Notes: a model not told the origin generated them from the letters alone. A DNA stretch of 64,000 nucleotides from Terrimonas ferruginea DSM 30193 (GCF_000425585.1 NZ_AUDS01000028.1:1-64000), one strand, 5' to 3'; counted from the first letter of the stretch, positions 9,136-18,328 are shown. Numbers and translations are program-made.

Positions 9136-10101
9136 ATGAATCAAGCTGTCAACGACATAGCTGCCATATTGCTTCAGAAGGAGTTGAAAGATGCAGACGA
9201 AACGCAACTTCGCCGTCTCGCAGAAGCGCATCCGTACTTTGCAGCCGCCCAGTTGTTGCTGGCAGCAAAGCTTCAGCAAAATGACGATGCACAATTTAGT
9301 GCCCAGTTACAAAAGACCTTTCTCTATGTGCAGCCGCCGCTGCGCCTGCAACATTTATTATACAGTACAGGCGATGCCGATGTGGAAGAAAAAGCGGGAA
9401 CGGAAATCATTGCTCCGGTTATCGAAAAAGAAGAGCCGGCGGCTGACATCCCTGTTCCGCTTGTTGAAACTACTAGTCCTGCTGTTAGTGAAACAATAGA
9501 TCAAGTGCCCGTAGCCGATGCCGGCAGCAAAACCATTTTACCGGAAGAATTACCCGAACAACCTGTAGCCCCTTCATTGGAAGAGACCGAACTGGTGATC
9601 GATCAGACGCCACCGGCCATGGAAACAGCATACGAAGAAGAGCCGCTGCCTGAAGGTGCAGAAGATGATATGCCGGCAAGACCCATTCCCGGTTTAAAGA
9701 TCGAGCCCATCGATCCGGCAAAAGCAGAACTCAATTTCACACCTTATCACACAGTCGACTACTTCGCATCGCTGGGAATCCGCATGCGCGAAGAAGAAAA
9801 ACCTTCCGATAGTTTCGGCCGTCAACTGAAAAGTTTTACGGAATGGATCAAGGTAATGCGTAAGCTGCCGACGAGCGAGCTAAACGCCCGCACCGATGCC
9901 GTAGCCGAGAAAAAAGTGGAGATCCTGGCCAATGATTCGGTGACCGGAGAACAGGCTGAAACAGAGGCGATGGCGGAAGTCTGGGAAAAACAAGGCAATA
10001 TTACCCGTGCTGTGGCCCTTTACCAGAAATTAAGTTTGCAAGATCCCGCCAAAAGCGCTTATTTTGCGTCCAAAATCGAAGAACTAAAGAAAAAGAACTG
10101 A
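9136..10101 (+). CDS. Conserved Bacteroidota protein between lptE and secG, C-terminal TPR-like helix pair
   Basis: The function is unknown. The protein (321 residues) has no signal peptide. Residues 1-70 are helical ('ELKDADETQLRRLAEAHPYFAAAQLLLAAKL'), 85-190 form an acidic Pro/Glu-rich, probably disordered linker, and the C-terminus holds one TPR-like pair ('AMAEVWEKQGNITRAVALYQKL...KSAYFASKIEEL'). It ends only 2 bp before secG, so translation is probably coupled. The fixed position next to lptE and secG suggests an envelope-biogenesis or secretion-linked scaffold role (inference). Confidence 0.75.
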   Translation: MNQAVNDIAAILLQKELKDADETQLRRLAEAHPYFAAAQLLLAAKLQQNDDAQFSAQLQKTFLYVQPPLRLQHLLYSTGDADVEEKAGTEIIAPVIEKEEPAADIPVPLVETTSPAVSETIDQVPVADAGSKTILPEELPEQPVAPSLEETELVIDQTPPAMETAYEEEPLPEGAEDDMPARPIPGLKIEPIDPAKAELNFTPYHTVDYFASLGIRMREEEKPSDSFGRQLKSFTEWIKVMRKLPTSELNARTDAVAEKKVEILANDSVTGEQAETEAMAEVWEKQGNITRAVALYQKLSLQDPAKSAYFASKIEELKKKN

Positions 10102-10103
10102 AT

Positions 10104-10448
10104 ATGACACTTTTGTTTGTGATCCTGATTGTAATTGCGACGGTGGTGCTGAGCCTGATCGTACTGGTACAAAACCCCAAAGGTGGTGGCCTGGCCGGCA
10201 CATTCGGTGGCATCAGCAACCAATTCATGGGCGTTAAACAAACCAACGACGTGCTGGAAAAAGGCACCTGGATTTTCTCTGGTATCATTGGCGCACTCTG
10301 CCTGCTGTCTTCCCTGTTCATTTCAGGCGGTAGCGGTCCCAACACTTCTACCATTGACAACGTTGGTGGCAAAGCAGCTCCTGTACAGCAGACAGCTCCC
10401 GCTCCGGTAACACCTGGTCAGCCTGCTGCGCCAGCTCCGCAGCAATAA
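10104..10448 (+). CDS. secG: Preprotein translocase subunit SecG
   Basis: The 114-residue protein is an auxiliary subunit of the SecYEG inner-membrane channel. It shows two membrane segments (~2-22 and ~55-73) joined by the conserved cytoplasmic loop 'VQNPKGGGLAGTFGG'. The C-terminal tail is rich in Ala, Pro and Gln, typical of Bacteroidota SecG. It is the last gene of the miaB operon and is followed by a strong intrinsic terminator. Confidence 0.95.
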   Translation: MTLLFVILIVIATVVLSLIVLVQNPKGGGLAGTFGGISNQFMGVKQTNDVLEKGTWIFSGIIGALCLLSSLFISGGSGPNTSTIDNVGGKAAPVQQTAPAPVTPGQPAAPAPQQ

Positions 10449-10477
10449 GTTTTCAACTATCTTATTCTGAATAGATT

Positions 10478-10506
10478 AAACCCTGTCGAAAGACGGGGTT
10501 TTTTAT
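10478..10506 (+). terminator. Intrinsic terminator after secG
   Basis: AAACCCTGTC, a GAAA loop, and GACGGGGTTT form a 10-bp stem with a single G-U pair, followed by a T run. It closes the miaB-secG operon. Confidence 0.85.
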
Positions 10507-10578
10507 TATTTTGAGATTGATTTCCATAAGGTCTGGCATGATGTTTTGACGCTTCAGCCCGGCATTATCCCCCATTTT

Positions 10579-11607
10579 ATGCGTATAAGAAAAATTCTGT
10601 TGCTGCTCCTCCTGCTGGTTTTGCTGATTGGCGGTTTTGCAGCTTATAAAATAATCGGACCCGCTACCCGCAAACCGGCCGATGGCTTCCTGTATATTCC
10701 CACAGGTTCCTCTATGGCCGATGTTAAGCGTTTACTCGTTGAACAGAAAGTGGTGAGCAGCACCTACTGGTTCTCCTTAACCGCACGCGCTGTGGGTTAC
10801 GACCGTGTAAAACCGGGAAAATATGCCGTGCCATCCGGTACCAGTATGCTCACCCTGGTACGCAAGCTCAACAACGGCCGGCAAAGCCCCGTTGAATTTG
10901 TGATTACCAAACTCCGCACAAAAGAATCATTGGCGGGAAAAGTGGGCCGGCAATTCGAATGCGATTCGCTGGCCTTTATCAACTTCCTCAACAGCCCCGA
11001 CTCGCTCAGCCGCTTCAATCTCGATACCAATACCGTAATGGCCGCCGTGATGCCGTACAATTATGAATTGAAATGGACAACAACGCCAGGGCATATCATG
11101 GAGCAGTTTGAGGCTGCTTATAAACGTTTCTGGACGGATGAACGCAAAGCCAAAGCAACGGACCAGGGATTAAGCCCGATGCAAGTGATGATCCTCGCAT
11201 CAATCGTGGAAGAAGAAAGCAACGATGCCGAAGACAGATTAAAAATTGCCAGCACCTATATCAACCGTTATAAAAAAGGCATGTTGCTGCAGGCTGACCC
11301 TACGGTGAAATTCGCATTGAAAGATTTCGCACTGCGTCGCATTTTATTTGGGCATCTGAAAGCGGTTTCACCTTATAATACTTACCTGAATAAAGGCTTG
11401 CCGCCGGGTCCGATTTGTACGCCATCGCAGCAGGCTATTGAATCGGTGCTCAACGCTCCTAAAACGGAATACATTTATTTTGTAGCCAGCGCCAAATTTG
11501 ACGGTTCGCATATCTTCACCACCAATTACGAAGACCACATGAAGTATGCGAGAGAATTCCAGGCAGAACTAACACGCCGGCAGAACGCCCGCAAAAACGC
11601 ACCCTAA
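10579..11607 (+). CDS. mltG: Endolytic transglycosylase MltG
   Basis: MltG cuts nascent peptidoglycan strands at the inner membrane and is thought to set glycan length. The start at 10579 opens on a membrane anchor (MRIRKILLLLLLLVLLIGG); an in-frame ATG 33 bp upstream adds a Pro-containing leader and is less likely. A LysM-like region is followed by the YceG catalytic domain. The catalytic-Glu segment 'ASIVEEES' lies near residues 208-213, and the conserved strings 'LLQADPTVKFAL', 'YNTYLNKGLPPGPICTP' and 'FDGSHIFTTNYEDH' are all present. Length (342) is normal. Confidence 0.94.
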   Translation: MRIRKILLLLLLLVLLIGGFAAYKIIGPATRKPADGFLYIPTGSSMADVKRLLVEQKVVSSTYWFSLTARAVGYDRVKPGKYAVPSGTSMLTLVRKLNNGRQSPVEFVITKLRTKESLAGKVGRQFECDSLAFINFLNSPDSLSRFNLDTNTVMAAVMPYNYELKWTTTPGHIMEQFEAAYKRFWTDERKAKATDQGLSPMQVMILASIVEEESNDAEDRLKIASTYINRYKKGMLLQADPTVKFALKDFALRRILFGHLKAVSPYNTYLNKGLPPGPICTPSQQAIESVLNAPKTEYIYFVASAKFDGSHIFTTNYEDHMKYAREFQAELTRRQNARKNAP

Positions 11608-11621
11608 ACATTCTTAATCTA

Positions 11622-12590
11622 TTGTCCCTGTTCAAAAATATCCGACACAATATTGCCACATCGGCTCCCGTGAACTTTGTGGTAAACCGCAGCAAAAAAG
11701 TATCGCTGCCGGGTTTCAGGCGAATCCCTATCTATGATGTAGTGGAGTTTTTCTTCAAGCAGATCCGCACGGCGGGTATGGTGGAGCGGGCTTCGGCCAT
11801 CGCGTTCAATTTTGTCATGGCCATCCCTCCCGCCATCATCTTTTTGTTTACACTCATTCCTTACATTCCCATTAACCGGCAATTTGAATTCGCTTTGTAT
11901 GGTTTGATCCGCGATATTATTCCCGGTGAAAATAACAACGGCGCCATTATTGCCTTCCTGAGAGACTTCATCAACAACCCGCGTAATGGTTTGCTGTCAT
12001 TGGGTTTTCTATTATCGCTTTTCTTTTCGTCCAATGCGATGATGGGAATTATGCGTTCGTTTGATAAAAACTATCCGGGTTTCCGCAAGCGGAAAGGCCT
12101 GCAGAAACGCGGCACGGCCCTGCGGATGACATTGGTCTTATTCGTGTTGTTCTTTATCTGTATTGCCTTATTGGTGTTGCAGGGAGCGGTATTGAAATGG
12201 CTGGGGGTGGCCAGGGCCGATATCCGTGCGCTGATCAATAATGTGCGGTGGATCTTCATAGCCCTGTTGTTCTTTGCCTGCATTTCCTATATCTACCGCA
12301 CGGCGCCCGCCGTGCATAAAAAGTGGCGGTTTATCAATCCCGGCTCTATTCTTGCTGCCTTCCTGATGATCCTGTTTACACTGGGATTTTCGTGGTGGGT
12401 CAACAATTTCGGCAACTATAACAAGCTCTACGGATCTATCGGAACTATCCTGATCCTCATGCTGTTAATCTTTTTTAACTCCCTGGTGCTCCTGGTCGGA
12501 TTTGAGTTGAATGTGAGCATCAGTTCGCTGAAAAGAATTGCAGATGAGCGGAAAAATAATGAGGCGGATGGTCAGGTAAGCTCCTCCTGA
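11622..12590 (+). CDS. YihY/BrkB-family inner membrane protein
   Basis: This 322-residue polytopic membrane protein matches the YihY/BrkB family in 'ERASAIAFNFVMAIPPAIIFLFTLIP', 'SLGFLLSLFFSSNAMMGIMRSFDKNY', 'WRFINPGSILAAFLMILFTLGFSWWVNNF', 'NKLYGSIGTILILMLLIFFNSLVLLVG'. About six membrane segments are apparent. The frame offers only a TTG at 11622 as a start 14 bp after mltG; the first ATG would delete the conserved N-terminus. The C-terminal tail is charged and cytoplasmic. Transport or lipid roles have been proposed for the family, but the function is not established. Confidence 0.85.
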   Translation: MSLFKNIRHNIATSAPVNFVVNRSKKVSLPGFRRIPIYDVVEFFFKQIRTAGMVERASAIAFNFVMAIPPAIIFLFTLIPYIPINRQFEFALYGLIRDIIPGENNNGAIIAFLRDFINNPRNGLLSLGFLLSLFFSSNAMMGIMRSFDKNYPGFRKRKGLQKRGTALRMTLVLFVLFFICIALLVLQGAVLKWLGVARADIRALINNVRWIFIALLFFACISYIYRTAPAVHKKWRFINPGSILAAFLMILFTLGFSWWVNNFGNYNKLYGSIGTILILMLLIFFNSLVLLVGFELNVSISSLKRIADERKNNEADGQVSSS

Positions 12591-12629
12591 TTTCGGATAT
12601 TTACAACTCAACCTAAAAACAGACCTTTT

Positions 12630-13241
12630 ATGAAAAAGATGCTTTTGCCGCTCCTGGTACTTGGAGCCACTCTGGGTTTTGCATTCCGTCCTGCGGCAAT
12701 CGACCCGCTGCCGATCGGTGCTGCCATGCCTAAAGCTGATGTAAAACTGACTGCGATATATGGTAGCGACGGCACGCTGGCTGATGCCCGCAAAGAAAAC
12801 GGCCTGCTGGTGATCTTCAGTTGCAATACCTGTCCTTATGTAATCAAAAATCAGTCGCGCAACAATGAAGCGGCTGCTTTTGCTGAATCAAAAGGTATTG
12901 GTGTGATCATCCTCAACTCCAACGAAGCCCAGCGCGAAGGCGCCGACTCTCCCAAAGAGATGAAGAAGTATGCGGCCGCACAACAATACAAATGGACTTA
13001 TGCCATCGATAAAAATGCAGAGATCGCCGATGCGTTCGGTGCCACCCGCACACCGGAAGTATACCTGTTCGACAAGAATAATAAACTGGTTTATCACGGA
13101 GCCATTGACGACAATCCTTCTGATGCGGCAGCGGTTACCCGTAACCACCTCAAAGAAGCTATCAATGATCTCACAAGCGGACGTGAAGTGACGGTGAAGA
13201 CGTCGAAGTCTGTCGGCTGTTCGATCAAACGCGCTAAATAA
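12630..13241 (+). CDS. Secreted thioredoxin/AhpC-TSA-fold protein
   Basis: A signal peptide (MKKMLLPLLVLGATLGFAF) precedes a redoxin fold. The redox site is C65-N-T-C68 in 'VIFSCNTCPYVIKNQSR', a CxxC form typical of redoxin-domain proteins in Bacteroidota. The cis-Pro region appears as 'ATRTPEVYLFDKNNKLVYHGAIDDNP'. It probably acts as a periplasmic thiol oxidoreductase; the substrate is unknown. A terminator follows, so it forms a single-gene unit. Confidence 0.85.
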   Translation: MKKMLLPLLVLGATLGFAFRPAAIDPLPIGAAMPKADVKLTAIYGSDGTLADARKENGLLVIFSCNTCPYVIKNQSRNNEAAAFAESKGIGVIILNSNEAQREGADSPKEMKKYAAAQQYKWTYAIDKNAEIADAFGATRTPEVYLFDKNNKLVYHGAIDDNPSDAAAVTRNHLKEAINDLTSGREVTVKTSKSVGCSIKRAK

Positions 13242-13266
13242 TCATAGCAAACTGCTCGTTTCAAGG

Positions 13267-13297
13267 TCCTCCTGCCAACCGCAGGGGGATTTTTTTT
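13267..13297 (+). terminator. Intrinsic terminator after the thioredoxin-fold gene
   Basis: TCCTCCTGC and GCAGGGGGA pair around a CAACC loop (one G-U) and are followed by eight T residues. Confidence 0.85.
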
Positions 13298-13363
13298 ATT
13301 CCTTTTATGGAAAAATAAATCCCGTGCGTCTAGTGCTTATTACCTCACGCTAAAACCGGGCTT

Positions 13364-13573
13364 ATGAAGAGTAGTACATTCCACCTCATCTTTATCGGAT
13401 TTCTCGCGCTCGCAGGTTATTCACTGGGCTGGGCTATCCGTCAGAACAGCATTATCGGCATGGTATCGTCAGGCATCAGCCTTTCGGCTGGCGCCTGCTT
13501 CCTGTACCTGCGTACACGTATGGAAAGGGAGTTGAAGAAAGCTGGTAACGAGATGCGCGACACGGGTTACTGA
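13364..13573 (+). CDS. Small membrane protein, unknown
   Basis: A 69-residue protein with two hydrophobic segments (~7-25 and ~30-48) and a basic/amphipathic tail ('RTRMERELKKAGNEMRD'). No family recognised. Its last 7 bp overlap the 3' end of the convergent TlpA-like gene. Codon use and the hydrophobic pattern make it plausibly real, but there is no homology evidence. Confidence 0.55.
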   Translation: MKSSTFHLIFIGFLALAGYSLGWAIRQNSIIGMVSSGISLSAGACFLYLRTRMERELKKAGNEMRDTGY

Positions 13574-14049
13574 CCCAGCATCTCTTTCATTTCTTTTATT
13601 AATTGCGCTTCGCTGAGTTGTTCTTCGTGAAAGCGGCGGTAGTTGCGTGCGTTGTTGACAAACAAAGTGGCAGGAATAGCGCCTGACCAATTGCTGTCCA
13701 CTTTCGGACAGAAGTAATCTGCGTTTGTTTCATTCAGCCACACGACCGGCGCCGTAATTTTTCTTTTTTTCATGAAACGGCTGATGCCATCCGGATACTC
13801 ATCCGGAAGATCGAGGCTTACGAGCAATAGCTGCACACTGTCTTTTTTGCGCGTTGCCACCTGCTGCTGGAAGTAAGGTATTTCTTCTATGCAGGGAATG
13901 CAGAAGGTTGCCCAGAAGTTAACGATCAGCGGCGTGGTGCTTTCCTGTATAGTCTGCTCCAGATCGGTGATTTTTATCTTGCGGATGGATTGTGCCGAAG
14001 CACATACCGAGAGCAACATAAAACTGCATATGATTGATAAGTGCTTCAT
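13567..14049 (-). CDS. TlpA-like thioredoxin-family disulfide reductase
   Basis: 160 residues with a signal peptide (MKHLSIICSFMLLSVCASAQ) and a thioredoxin fold. The active site is C50-I-P-C53 in 'NFWATFCIPCIEEIPYF', and the cis-Pro loop is 'SGAIPATLFVNN'. It is probably a periplasmic thiol-disulfide reductase. Upstream of its start lies only heptanucleotide tract C, with no recognisable promoter, so it may depend on read-through from the methyltransferase gene at 14181-14780 on the same strand. Confidence 0.88.
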   Translation of the reverse strand: MKHLSIICSFMLLSVCASAQSIRKIKITDLEQTIQESTTPLIVNFWATFCIPCIEEIPYFQQQVATRKKDSVQLLLVSLDLPDEYPDGISRFMKKRKITAPVVWLNETNADYFCPKVDSNWSGAIPATLFVNNARNYRRFHEEQLSEAQLIKEMKEMLGQ

Positions 14050-14055
14050 GAGTTG

Positions 14056-14180
14056 GTGAATGAGTGAATGGTGAATAGTGAATGGTGAATGGTGAATGGT
14101 GAATAGTCAATGGTACTTATAACTTACTACTTATAACTTACTACTTATAACTTAATACTTGCCCCTTACGCCTTACCCCT
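14056..14180. repeat. Heptanucleotide tract C (longest)
   Basis: The whole 125-bp gap is built of 7-base units: eight GTGAATG/GTGAATA/GTCAATG units (one single-base slip at 14063), then from 14115 ACTTATA, ACTTACT, ACTTATA, ACTTACT, ACTTATA, ACTTAAT, ACTTGCC, CCTTACG, CCTTACC. It begins 6 bp before the start of the TlpA-like gene and ends exactly at the stop codon of the methyltransferase gene. Confidence 0.9.
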
Positions 14181-14780
14181 CTAAAACGGGCATCCTCTCG
14201 GCTTCACACTCCACTCCTGCAGCAACTGTTGTTTCAGCTCGCCATGAAGATCGCTGCGGTTATAATGACCGGCCAGGTTTTTCTGGCGGAATGCCTCGTA
14301 TAAAGATACGGCACAAGCTACACTGATATTCAGTGAACTGATGATGCCCATTTGCGGGATCAGGAAATTTCCGTCGGCAATCGCTCTTATTTCATCACTC
14401 ACGCCGGTGTGTTCGTTACCAAATACCAGCGCCACACTTTCCGTCAGGTTCATGTCGTATAAGGAAACTGCATCGTCTGCCAGATGCGTGGTGTAAACGC
14501 GGCTGTAGCGGCTGCGCACGGCTTTAAAACAGGCCTCCGTGTCTTCAAACTGATGCACGGTGAGCCATTTTGCTGCGCCGGATGAACTTCTTGGCCCGAA
14601 CTTCGGATGACGCGGAATCCGCGTATTGAGGATAAAGATATCCTGTATTCCCACCGCATCGCAGGTACGCATGACCGCTGAAATATTATGCGGATCAAAT
14701 ACATTTTCCAGCACTACCGTCAGATCAAACTGGCGGCTCGACAGCACACGGCTTAATTTTTGTTTTCTTTCTGGCGTCAT
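14181..14780 (-). CDS. trmH: SpoU/TrmH-family RNA 2'-O-methyltransferase
   Basis: A SPOUT (trefoil-knot) methyltransferase of 199 residues. All three SpoU motifs are clear: motif 1 'ENVFDPHNISAVMRTCDAVG', motif 2 'ALVFGNEHTGVSDE' and motif 3 'IPQMGIISSLNISVACAVSL'. Length and the C-terminal extension ('LQQEWSVKPRG'-like end) resemble tRNA (Gm18) methyltransferase TrmH. Assignment to TrmH instead of another SpoU paralogue is likely, not certain. An AGGAG stretch sits directly before the ATG, and a TAACTTTG -7 box lies 17 bp upstream. Confidence 0.88.
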   Translation of the reverse strand: MTPERKQKLSRVLSSRQFDLTVVLENVFDPHNISAVMRTCDAVGIQDIFILNTRIPRHPKFGPRSSSGAAKWLTVHQFEDTEACFKAVRSRYSRVYTTHLADDAVSLYDMNLTESVALVFGNEHTGVSDEIRAIADGNFLIPQMGIISSLNISVACAVSLYEAFRQKNLAGHYNRSDLHGELKQQLLQEWSVKPRGCPF

Positions 14781-14796
14781 CTCCTGTATTAAATGA

Positions 14797-14804
14797 CAAA
14801 GTTA
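14797..14804 (-). promoter_or_regulatory. -7 box (TAACTTTG) of the SpoU methyltransferase gene
   Basis: Exact TAnnTTTG match on the minus strand, 16 bp before the ATG at 14780. No -33 TTG at the normal distance. Confidence 0.5.
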
Positions 14805-14857
14805 AGGCAAGCCTGCCTTATTTTTGAGGTGCAGAAAGTTGCAGGTATAATATGAAT

Positions 14858-14937
14858 AAGGCGTAAGGTTTAAGGCGTAAGGCTTAAGGTTAGAATGCCC
14901 TATTGACGATTCACGATTCACTATTCACCATTCACGT
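14858..14937. repeat. Heptanucleotide tract D
   Basis: Eleven consecutive 7-base units: AAGGCGT, AAGGTTT, AAGGCGT, AAGGCTT, AAGGTTA, GAATGCC, CTATTGA, CGATTCA, CGATTCA, CTATTCA, CCATTCA, then CGT and the ATG of the AsmA-like gene. The first family is the reverse complement of the CCTTACG units in tract C, and the last that of its GTGAATG units. Confidence 0.9.
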
Positions 14938-17900
14938 ATGAAAAGAATACTTCGAAAAACGTTAAAGATCACGGGCATTTCCATCGGTGTGCTGTTGGTG
15001 CTGCTCTTCACGCTGCCGCTGATCTTTAAAAACAAGATCATTGCTTTGGTTAAAAAAGAGATCAACAAGAACCTCGAAGCCGTCGTGGATTTCAAGGATG
15101 TGGACATATCTTTTTTCCGGCGCTTTCCGCGCGTATCGGTACGCCTGGAAGACGTGTATGTGGCGGGCAAAGCAGATTTTGCCAAAGACACATTGATTGC
15201 GGCCCGCGGTATTGATGCAGCGGTCAACCTCTGGAGTTTTGTGAAAGGTGATGAGATGAAAATCTACAGCGTTGACCTTAAATCGCCACGGATCCGCGCG
15301 CTCGTGAATGAAAATGGAAAAGCAAACTGGGATATCGTAAAAGCAGATACCACCACCCAAACACCCGATACTGATACCAGTGCCTCCTCCTTCAACCTCA
15401 AACTGAATCATTACAGCATCTCCGACGGATACATTTATTACAACGATCAACCCGGCGGACTATCCGCCGAGATCACGGGACTGAATCATGAAGGCAGCGG
15501 AGACTTTACCCAGGATATGTTTACGTTATCGACCGGCACAAAAGCTGATGCCGTCAGTTTCACCTCCGGTGGCGTGCCCTACCTGGTCCAAACGCGTACC
15601 GTCATCGATGCCAACGTGGCCATCGATAATAAAAACAGCAAGTATACTTTCAAGACGGATGATATTGAACTCAACAACCTGAAGCTGTCTGCCGGCGGGT
15701 TCTTTCAATTGATAAACGACAGCACCTACGGCATGGACATCACCTTCAAAACGCCATCCAATGATTTTAAAGATATCCTTTCACTGATACCGGCCATTTA
15801 TAAAACCGATTTTGACAAACTCAAAACAGAAGGCAAGGCCGCCTTCGAGGGATTTGTGAAAGGAACATACAGCCCGCAGCAAATGCCAGCCTACGACGTA
15901 AAGCTCCAGGTCGATAATGGATTTTTCCAATATCCCGATCTCCCCAAGCCTGTGCGCAATATCCAGATCAACCTGCAGGCCAGCAACCCAGACGGCCAGC
16001 CGGACAACATGGTGATCAACCTTTCCAAAGGCCATTTGGAAATGGATAAAGAACCTTTCGACTTTAAATTTCTGTTCCGCCAACCCGAAACACAGCAATA
16101 CATCGATGCCGTTGCCAAAGGCAAACTGGATCTGGCACAGGTGAGCCAGTTTGTAAAACTGGATGACATGAAATTAGCCGGCCTGGTATGGGCTGATATA
16201 TTTGCCAAAGGCAGCCTGAAAAGTCTTCAGCAGCAACAGGGCGATTTTGCAGCGGGAGGATTTCTCGATGTACGTAACCTGTTTTATTCCTCCGCGGCTT
16301 TTCCCGCTCCCATTCAGAATGGCAATATGAAAATCGATATCACCAATACAGGTGGCGTGGCAGACAACACAACGGTGTCTATCCCATCCGGCCACGTGGA
16401 AGTGGGCAAAGATCCGGTCGACTTTTCGCTGCAGGTCAGCAAGCCGATGTCGGTACTCAATTTCAGTGGCCAGGCAAAAGGAAGTTTTGTACTCGATCAT
16501 GTGAAACAATTTGTGACGCTCGAACCCGGAACTTCACTGAGTGGTTTGTTGCAGGCCGACATAAAATTTGCCGGCAATAAAGCCGCCATCGACCGCGGCG
16601 CATACGACCAGATCAACCTCGGCGGCACCGCAAATGTCAGCAACCTGAAATATGCCGCCCCCGATTATCCGGGAGGCGTACAAGTGCCCATACTCAAAGC
16701 CACGTTCAATCCGCATACAGTATCGATCGATCAATTCAATGCCTCTTATCTGCAATCCAATTTTAACGGAGCCGGTACGGTCGAGAACCCGATTGGTTAT
16801 GCGCTCCGCGATGAACCGCTGAAAGGATCCTTGTCGGTGGCAGTCGATAAAATGAACCTCAACAAATGGATGGGCACCAGCGAAGCCGCCGCTCCTGCGA
16901 AAGACGAAAAAGCACAACCTGCTGCATCCTCATCAGATCCCTTCCTCGTGCCATCCAACCTCAATCTTACCCTGAATGCAAAGGCGGGAGAAGTGATCTA
17001 TGATAAGGTTACTTACAGCAACATCAGTGGTACGGTGGCGCTTGCGGATCAGACGGTGCGGCTACAAAACCTGCAGGCGAATGCATTGGAAGGAAACATC
17101 ATTATCAATGGCTCCTACTCTACCAAAGTCGATAAAAAAGAGCCGGATGTCACCCTCACTTATGATGTGAAAGATGTGGACATTCAGAAAGCTTTCCTGG
17201 CCTTCAACACGGTACAGAAACTCATGCCCATTGCGCAATTCATCGATGGCAAACTGAATTCACAACTGACGGTGCGCGGTAATCTCGAAGGCAACATGAT
17301 GCCTGATCTGGCAAGCCTTACCGGCAACGGTAACCTGCTGTTACTCGATGGTGTGCTCCGTAAATTTGCCCCGCTGGAAAAACTCGCCGGTACATTACAG
17401 ATCGATGAACTGAAATCTATCACAGTAAAAGACATCAAGAACTATATTGAATTTGCGAATGGCAAAGTATTGGTAAAACCATTCACCATAAAAGTAAAAG
17501 ACATCGAACTACAGATCGGTGGTACACACGGACTCGATCAATCGATCGATTATATCGTCGGCTTAAAAGTACCGCGCAAATACATCGGTACGCAAGGCAA
17601 TAACCTGATCAATGGCCTGGTTTCGCAGGCCAACAGCAAAGGCATTCCCGTAAAGCTGGGCGATATGGTGAGCTTAAATGTAAAAATGGGTGGCAGTTTG
17701 ACCAATCCTACCATCAAAACCGATCTGAAAGAAGTAGCGGGCGATGCGGTTGCCGATCTCAAACAACAGGCTGCCGATTTTGCACAGGAGAAAATCGATA
17801 GCGCCAAAGCACGTGCAAAAGACTCCCTGAATGCGGTGAAGAACCAGGTAGTCGACAACCTGAAAGACGAACTGAAGAACCAGTTGTTCGGCAAAGACAC

Positions 17901-18024
17901 CGCGCGCAAAGGCGGCGTCGACAGCGCGAAGAAAAAGACCGAACAGACTTTGAAGAATACGCTCAACGACCTGCTGAATAAGAAGAAAAAACCGGCGCCT
18001 GCAGCGGCGGATACCATGAAGTGA
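14938..18024 (+). CDS. AsmA-family protein
   Basis: A 1028-residue protein with an N-terminal membrane anchor (~10-30, 'ITGISIGVLLVLLFTLPLIF') followed by the AsmA signature 'DFKDVDISFFRRFPRVSVRLEDVYV' and 'ENGKANWDIVKA'. The middle is a long beta-rich region, and the AsmA-like C-terminal part carries 'LNSQLTVRGNLEGNMMPDLASLTGNGNLLLLDG'. AsmA proteins are large periplasmic proteins implicated in lipid transport and outer-membrane homeostasis. The last ~110 residues are Lys/Ala-rich and helical ('KQQAADFAQEKIDSAKARAKDS'). The start codon follows repeat tract D directly, so its promoter is not obvious. Confidence 0.88.
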   Translation: MKRILRKTLKITGISIGVLLVLLFTLPLIFKNKIIALVKKEINKNLEAVVDFKDVDISFFRRFPRVSVRLEDVYVAGKADFAKDTLIAARGIDAAVNLWSFVKGDEMKIYSVDLKSPRIRALVNENGKANWDIVKADTTTQTPDTDTSASSFNLKLNHYSISDGYIYYNDQPGGLSAEITGLNHEGSGDFTQDMFTLSTGTKADAVSFTSGGVPYLVQTRTVIDANVAIDNKNSKYTFKTDDIELNNLKLSAGGFFQLINDSTYGMDITFKTPSNDFKDILSLIPAIYKTDFDKLKTEGKAAFEGFVKGTYSPQQMPAYDVKLQVDNGFFQYPDLPKPVRNIQINLQASNPDGQPDNMVINLSKGHLEMDKEPFDFKFLFRQPETQQYIDAVAKGKLDLAQVSQFVKLDDMKLAGLVWADIFAKGSLKSLQQQQGDFAAGGFLDVRNLFYSSAAFPAPIQNGNMKIDITNTGGVADNTTVSIPSGHVEVGKDPVDFSLQVSKPMSVLNFSGQAKGSFVLDHVKQFVTLEPGTSLSGLLQADIKFAGNKAAIDRGAYDQINLGGTANVSNLKYAAPDYPGGVQVPILKATFNPHTVSIDQFNASYLQSNFNGAGTVENPIGYALRDEPLKGSLSVAVDKMNLNKWMGTSEAAAPAKDEKAQPAASSSDPFLVPSNLNLTLNAKAGEVIYDKVTYSNISGTVALADQTVRLQNLQANALEGNIIINGSYSTKVDKKEPDVTLTYDVKDVDIQKAFLAFNTVQKLMPIAQFIDGKLNSQLTVRGNLEGNMMPDLASLTGNGNLLLLDGVLRKFAPLEKLAGTLQIDELKSITVKDIKNYIEFANGKVLVKPFTIKVKDIELQIGGTHGLDQSIDYIVGLKVPRKYIGTQGNNLINGLVSQANSKGIPVKLGDMVSLNVKMGGSLTNPTIKTDLKEVAGDAVADLKQQAADFAQEKIDSAKARAKDSLNAVKNQVVDNLKDELKNQLFGKDTARKGGVDSAKKKTEQTLKNTLNDLLNKKKKPAPAAADTMK

Positions 18025-18030
18025 GGTGGT

Positions 18031-18072
18031 TTAAAGTAATAAGTTATAAGTATTGAGTTTTAAGTAGTTGGT
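18031..18072. repeat. Heptanucleotide tract E
   Basis: Units TTAAAGT, AATAAGT, TATAAGT, ATTGAGT, TTTAAGT, AGTTGGT in perfect 7-base phase, 7 bp after the stop of the AsmA-like gene. Confidence 0.8.
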
Positions 18073-18074
18073 TA

Positions 18075-18116
18075 AAAGGCCCTGGTTGGTGTACGCACGA
18101 ACCGGGGCTTTTTTTT
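18075..18116 (+). terminator. Intrinsic terminator after the AsmA-like gene
   Basis: An A-rich left arm ending CCCTGGTT, a GGTGTACGCAC loop region and GAACCGGGGC followed by eight T residues. The centre resembles the perfect palindrome at 58996-59025, which also follows a heptanucleotide tract. Confidence 0.75.
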
Positions 18117-18328
18117 CGGATTAAGTTGCAGGGGTGACATTCTCTCTTTGTGTTTGGCTGGTCAAAAAAGAGGAAGACAAACAACAACTATTACAACAAG
18201 AAATGGCCGCGAGAGCCTCGACCCAAAAAGGCAGATCAATTCATCGGCTAAATTATTAAATTCGATTAATTAAAGCAACTTTCGAAAATTGGTCCTATAG
18301 TTATGCTCTATTAGACAAGACACTTTAC

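Larger units (their letters stand above)
18025..18328. other. Gene-free stretch: repeat tract, terminator, AT-rich upstream region
   Basis: Tract E (18031-18072) and a terminator (18075-18116) fill the first third. The rest becomes AT-rich toward the DUF6624 gene; no TAnnTTTG box or RNA gene was recognised. Confidence 0.6.

Noticed and set aside
14056-14180. Regular short repeats that might be a CRISPR array
   Set aside because: The unit is 7 bases with no unique spacers and no cas genes; it is a heptanucleotide tandem tract.
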